Positions 60,637-64,000 of a DNA stretch of 64,000 bases are shown in pieces. The notes below the pieces were generated by a model that saw nothing but the letters and a program-made list of their open reading frames with translations, was not told the origin of the DNA and did not search any database. The position numbers and the translations under genes were made by a program. The DNA comes from Burkholderiales bacterium Ga0077544. Lineage in GTDB: Bacteria; Pseudomonadota; Gammaproteobacteria; Burkholderiales; Burkholderiaceae_D. The first letter of the stretch is position 1. Each line of letters opens with the position of its first letter. The stretch is taken from the NCBI GenBank assembly GCA_001464355.1, contig LNEU01000018.1:124001-188000 (forward strand), written 5' to 3'.

Positions 60637-63396
60637 ATGCCTCCAGTCGATCACCAACGTCCTGACCCAGATGCCTTGTTGGCGCATGTGCAGGAACAGG
60701 AGCGTAGAGCCGAACGGGGGACATTACGCATTTATTTCGGCGCGTCTGCCGGCGTAGGGAAAACCTATGCGATGTTGTCTGCTGCGCGCCGGATGCAGGC
60801 CGAAGGTCACGATGTGCTGGTTGGCATCGTCGAGACGCATGGCCGCAGCGAGACCGCCGCTTTGCTTGATGGACTGGACGTGCTCCCACGCAAAGAAATT
60901 GCGTATCGCGACAAGACCATTACTGAATTCGATATCGATGCAGCACTGGCACGCAAGCCGGCATTGATTCTGGTAGACGAGCTGGCACATTCGAATGCGC
61001 CGGGTTCGCGTCACCCCAAACGCTGGCAGGATGTGCAAGAGCTGCTGGAAGCCGGCATAGACGTCTTCACAGCAGTCAATGTGCAGCATCTGGAAACCCT
61101 GAACGATGTGGTAGGCGGCATCACGGGTATCCGCGTCGCGGAAACCCTGCCGGACACTGTATTCGATCAAGCCGACGAAGTCGTATTGGTCGATATACCC
61201 GCTGATGATTTGCTTGCGCGTCTCAGTGAAGGCAAGGTTTATCAGCCGCAACAGGCTGAACGTGCATCGCGCAATTTTTTCCGCAAAGGCAATTTGATTG
61301 CGCTACGCGAGCTGGCCCTGCGCCGTACCGCTGATCGTATTGGCGATGACGTACAAGCCTATCGGATAGAAAAATCCATCAATGGCGTGTGGAAAACCGA
61401 TTCCGATCTATTGGTCTGCATAGGTCCTCGTGCCGGTTGCGAACATGTGATTCGCAGCGCGGCGCAACTCGCCGGACAGTTGAACGCTGAATGGCATGCG
61501 GTGTATGTGGAAACACCGCAATTACAGCGTCTGTCTGCGGCACGGCGCGAACATATTCTGAAGACCTTGAAACTGGCGCAGGATCTGGGGGCAACCACGG
61601 CCGTCCTTTCCGGCGGTGATATTGCACGTGAAATCGTCCACTATGCGCGTAGTCATAATTTTTCGCGCATTGTCCTGGGCCGAGGACATGCCAGATGGTT
61701 TTGGCAGACCTCGCATTTGAAGCGTATTGCGCACTATGCGCCGGACATCGATTTGATGGAAACCGGACAAGGCGACAATGAGTCTTCTGCGTCGCACAGT
61801 TTTGCCGAGCGCTCAAGCCTGACTGCGGATGAAATGCCAGCCGCCCAGAAACACCGCTATTGGCCTTACGGCTGTGCAGTCGCTGCCTGCGGTTTTACCG
61901 CCTTGCTGGCAACGCCGCTGCTGCCGCATCTGGATCTGGCCAATATCGTGATGCTGTTTTTGCTGACAGAAGTATTGATTGCCGTCCGTTTCGGGCGTGG
62001 CCCTGCAGTAATGGCGGCATTTCTCAGCGTCGCCGTATTTGATTTCTTTTTCGTTCCGCCGCGCTTTTCATTTGCAGTCAGCGACGTACAGTATCTGGTT
62101 ACCTTTGCAGTGCTGTTGGTGGTCGGATTGATTGTCGGTCAGCTGACATCGGGATTGCGTTTCCAGGCCAAGATTGCTGCACATAGGGAAGGCCGGGCAC
62201 GTGCTCTGTATGAATTTTCTCGTGAGTTATCGGGGGCATTGCAAACTGAGCAGATATTCGAGATTACGCAATCCTTCATACAGAGAACCTTCCGTGCCAA
62301 GGCCATATTGTTGTTGCCTGATGATGCGGCACGCTTGTCGCTTCCTTCCAATGTTGGTGGCAATGCTGCTAACCCAGCAGAACTCGATATCGGCATAGCG
62401 CAATGGGCATTCGATCGCGCTACGCCAGCCGGTATGGGAACAGACACGCTGCCAGCTAGTATCTATTTTTATCTGCCCCTGGTCGCGCCGATGCGCACGC
62501 GTGGCGTTCTGGCAATTCAACCCGAGAACCGGCGCTGGATTCTGATTCCCGAGCAAAGACAGCAACTCGATACCTTTGCCGCGCTTGCTGCGATTGCACT
62601 TGAACGCGTGCATTACATCGAGGTAGCGCAAGACGCGCTGGTACGTATGGAGTCAGAACGTTTGCGCAATTCACTGCTGGCTGCGTTGTCGCATGATTTG
62701 CGCACTCCGCTGACTTCGCTGGTTGGCTTGTCTGAATCGTTGACGATGTCGAAGCCGCCACTGACCAGCAGTCAGCAAGAACTTGCGCAAGCCTTGCACG
62801 ATGAAGCGCTGCGCATGGGACATCTGGTTTCCAATTTGCTGGATATGGCGCGCATACAAAGCGGTGAGGTCAAACTCAATTTGCAATGGCAGGAATTTGA
62901 AGAAGTTGTCGGCAGTGCATTGCGTGCCAGCCAATCCGCGATAGTTCGTCATGAGATCAAAACCAGGTTGGCGCATGACTTGCCGCTGGTACGCTTCGAT
63001 GCTGTATTGATAGAACGTGTGTTGTGCAACCTGATAGAGAATGCAGCCAAGTACACACCGGCCGGCTCGCGCATCACCATCGCGGCAGAAACCAACGGAC
63101 GTTTTCTGGAAGTGGCGGTCTATGACAACGGCCCAGGTCTGCCGACCGGACAGGAAGATGCCATCTTTGAAAAATTCACCCGAGGTGAACGTGAATCTGC
63201 AACGCCAGGCGTAGGCCTCGGATTGGCAATTTGCCGCGCCATCGTCGAAGCGCATCAGGGAATGATACGTGCAGCGCATTCGCCGGAGGGTGGTGCTTCC
63301 ATCAATTTCACTTTGCCGCTAGGCACACCGCCGACTATGCCGGACCTGGACAACGATATGGACAATCGCGACACCACTTTGGATCACGCATCATGA
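60637..63396 (+). CDS. kdpD: Sensor histidine kinase KdpD (track start 60568; likely 60637)
   Basis: RIYFGASAGVGKTYAML, USP-like region, 4 TM, SHDLRTPLTSL H-box, NLIENAAKYTP N-box, GVGLGLAICRAIVEAH. Confidence 0.95.
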   Translation: MPPVDHQRPDPDALLAHVQEQERRAERGTLRIYFGASAGVGKTYAMLSAARRMQAEGHDVLVGIVETHGRSETAALLDGLDVLPRKEIAYRDKTITEFDIDAALARKPALILVDELAHSNAPGSRHPKRWQDVQELLEAGIDVFTAVNVQHLETLNDVVGGITGIRVAETLPDTVFDQADEVVLVDIPADDLLARLSEGKVYQPQQAERASRNFFRKGNLIALRELALRRTADRIGDDVQAYRIEKSINGVWKTDSDLLVCIGPRAGCEHVIRSAAQLAGQLNAEWHAVYVETPQLQRLSAARREHILKTLKLAQDLGATTAVLSGGDIAREIVHYARSHNFSRIVLGRGHARWFWQTSHLKRIAHYAPDIDLMETGQGDNESSASHSFAERSSLTADEMPAAQKHRYWPYGCAVAACGFTALLATPLLPHLDLANIVMLFLLTEVLIAVRFGRGPAVMAAFLSVAVFDFFFVPPRFSFAVSDVQYLVTFAVLLVVGLIVGQLTSGLRFQAKIAAHREGRARALYEFSRELSGALQTEQIFEITQSFIQRTFRAKAILLLPDDAARLSLPSNVGGNAANPAELDIGIAQWAFDRATPAGMGTDTLPASIYFYLPLVAPMRTRGVLAIQPENRRWILIPEQRQQLDTFAALAAIALERVHYIEVAQDALVRMESERLRNSLLAALSHDLRTPLTSLVGLSESLTMSKPPLTSSQQELAQALHDEALRMGHLVSNLLDMARIQSGEVKLNLQWQEFEEVVGSALRASQSAIVRHEIKTRLAHDLPLVRFDAVLIERVLCNLIENAAKYTPAGSRITIAAETNGRFLEVAVYDNGPGLPTGQEDAIFEKFTRGERESATPGVGLGLAICRAIVEAHQGMIRAAHSPEGGASINFTLPLGTPPTMPDLDNDMDNRDTTLDHAS

Positions 63397-64000
63397 GCGA
63401 AGCATTACCGATTGCATTGCTGGTTGAAGACGAACCGCAAATTCGCCGATTCGTACGCGCCGGTTTGGAAGAAGAAGGTTGGCAAGTCTTCGAATCGGAA
63501 ACCATTAAACGCGGACTGATCGATGCCGGCACACGCAAGCCGAACCTGATCGTGCTCGATCTCGGTTTGCCGGACGGCGACGGCGTGGATTTCATTCTGG
63601 ATGTGCGCAAGTGGTCGGCTGTCCCCATAATCGTGCTGTCGGCTCGCGTAAATGAAAGCGACAAGATCAAGGCACTCGATGCGGGTGCCGATGATTATTT
63701 GAGCAAGCCATTTGGTGTGGGAGAACTGCTGGCGCGTGTGCGTTCCACCGTGCGCCGACATCGCAAGTCAGCAAGCGATGAGCAAGAAGCGTTTCAATTT
63801 GGCGACGTCAAGCTGGATATGAAAGCGCACCTGGTTACCAAGGGGAATCAGATGGTGCATCTGACACCGACTGAATACCGCCTGCTGAGCGTGCTGGCAA
63901 CGAACGCCGGCCGCGTCGTAACGAATCCGCAATTGCTGCGCGAAGTGTGGGGGCCATCGCATTCGGAAAGTAGTCACTACTTGCGCATCTACATGGGACA
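63393..64000 (+). CDS. kdpE: Response regulator KdpE (3' truncated by window edge)
   Basis: LLVEDEPQIRRFVRAGLEEEG, LDLGLPDGDG, LSARVNESDKIKALDAGADDYLSKPFGVGELLARVR; overlaps kdpD stop (ATGA). Confidence 0.93.
   Translation, partial: MSEALPIALLVEDEPQIRRFVRAGLEEEGWQVFESETIKRGLIDAGTRKPNLIVLDLGLPDGDGVDFILDVRKWSAVPIIVLSARVNESDKIKALDAGADDYLSKPFGVGELLARVRSTVRRHRKSASDEQEAFQFGDVKLDMKAHLVTKGNQMVHLTPTEYRLLSVLATNAGRVVTNPQLLREVWGPSHSESSHYLRIYMG

Overview
The window looks like a betaproteobacterial chromosome segment, probably Oxalobacteraceae/Herminiimonas-like (inferred from gene content only). Main recognisable blocks: a 5' truncated EAL-domain protein; an MCE/Mla-type lipid transport operon with no adjacent ATPase gene; an 8.8 kb cyclic beta-1,2-glucan synthase (ndvB/chvB-like); hisC; an rsuA-like pseudouridine synthase; a GGDEF/EAL protein; a DUF1631-like protein; ppnN; a cbpA/DnaJ-like gene; dbpA; the glyoxylate-shunt genes aceA and aceB; a small low-GC two-gene module including an Mrr-like nuclease; a microaerobic respiration block (hemN, a TauE/SafE-like gene, ccoI, ccoS, ccoNOQP, ccoG, ccoH, fnr, fdxA) with two perfect FNR boxes; mrcA; a diguanylate cyclase; a SUMF1-like gene; def; and kdpFABCDE (kdpE truncated at the 3' edge). 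The most unusual features are: (1) a ~530 bp element (18731-19260) with long terminal inverted repeats and nested hairpins, which explains the short ORFs over it; (2) the zinc-ribbon/Mrr-nuclease pair (35361-36697), whose stop codons sit in similar attC-like motifs; (3) a 19 bp exact direct repeat flanking an alpha/beta hydrolase; (4) an unannotated 30-codon ORF translationally coupled to kdpF; and (5) a 54 aa ORF with a strong SD overlapping the glucan synthase start. All product names rest on reading the translations. No database search was run.
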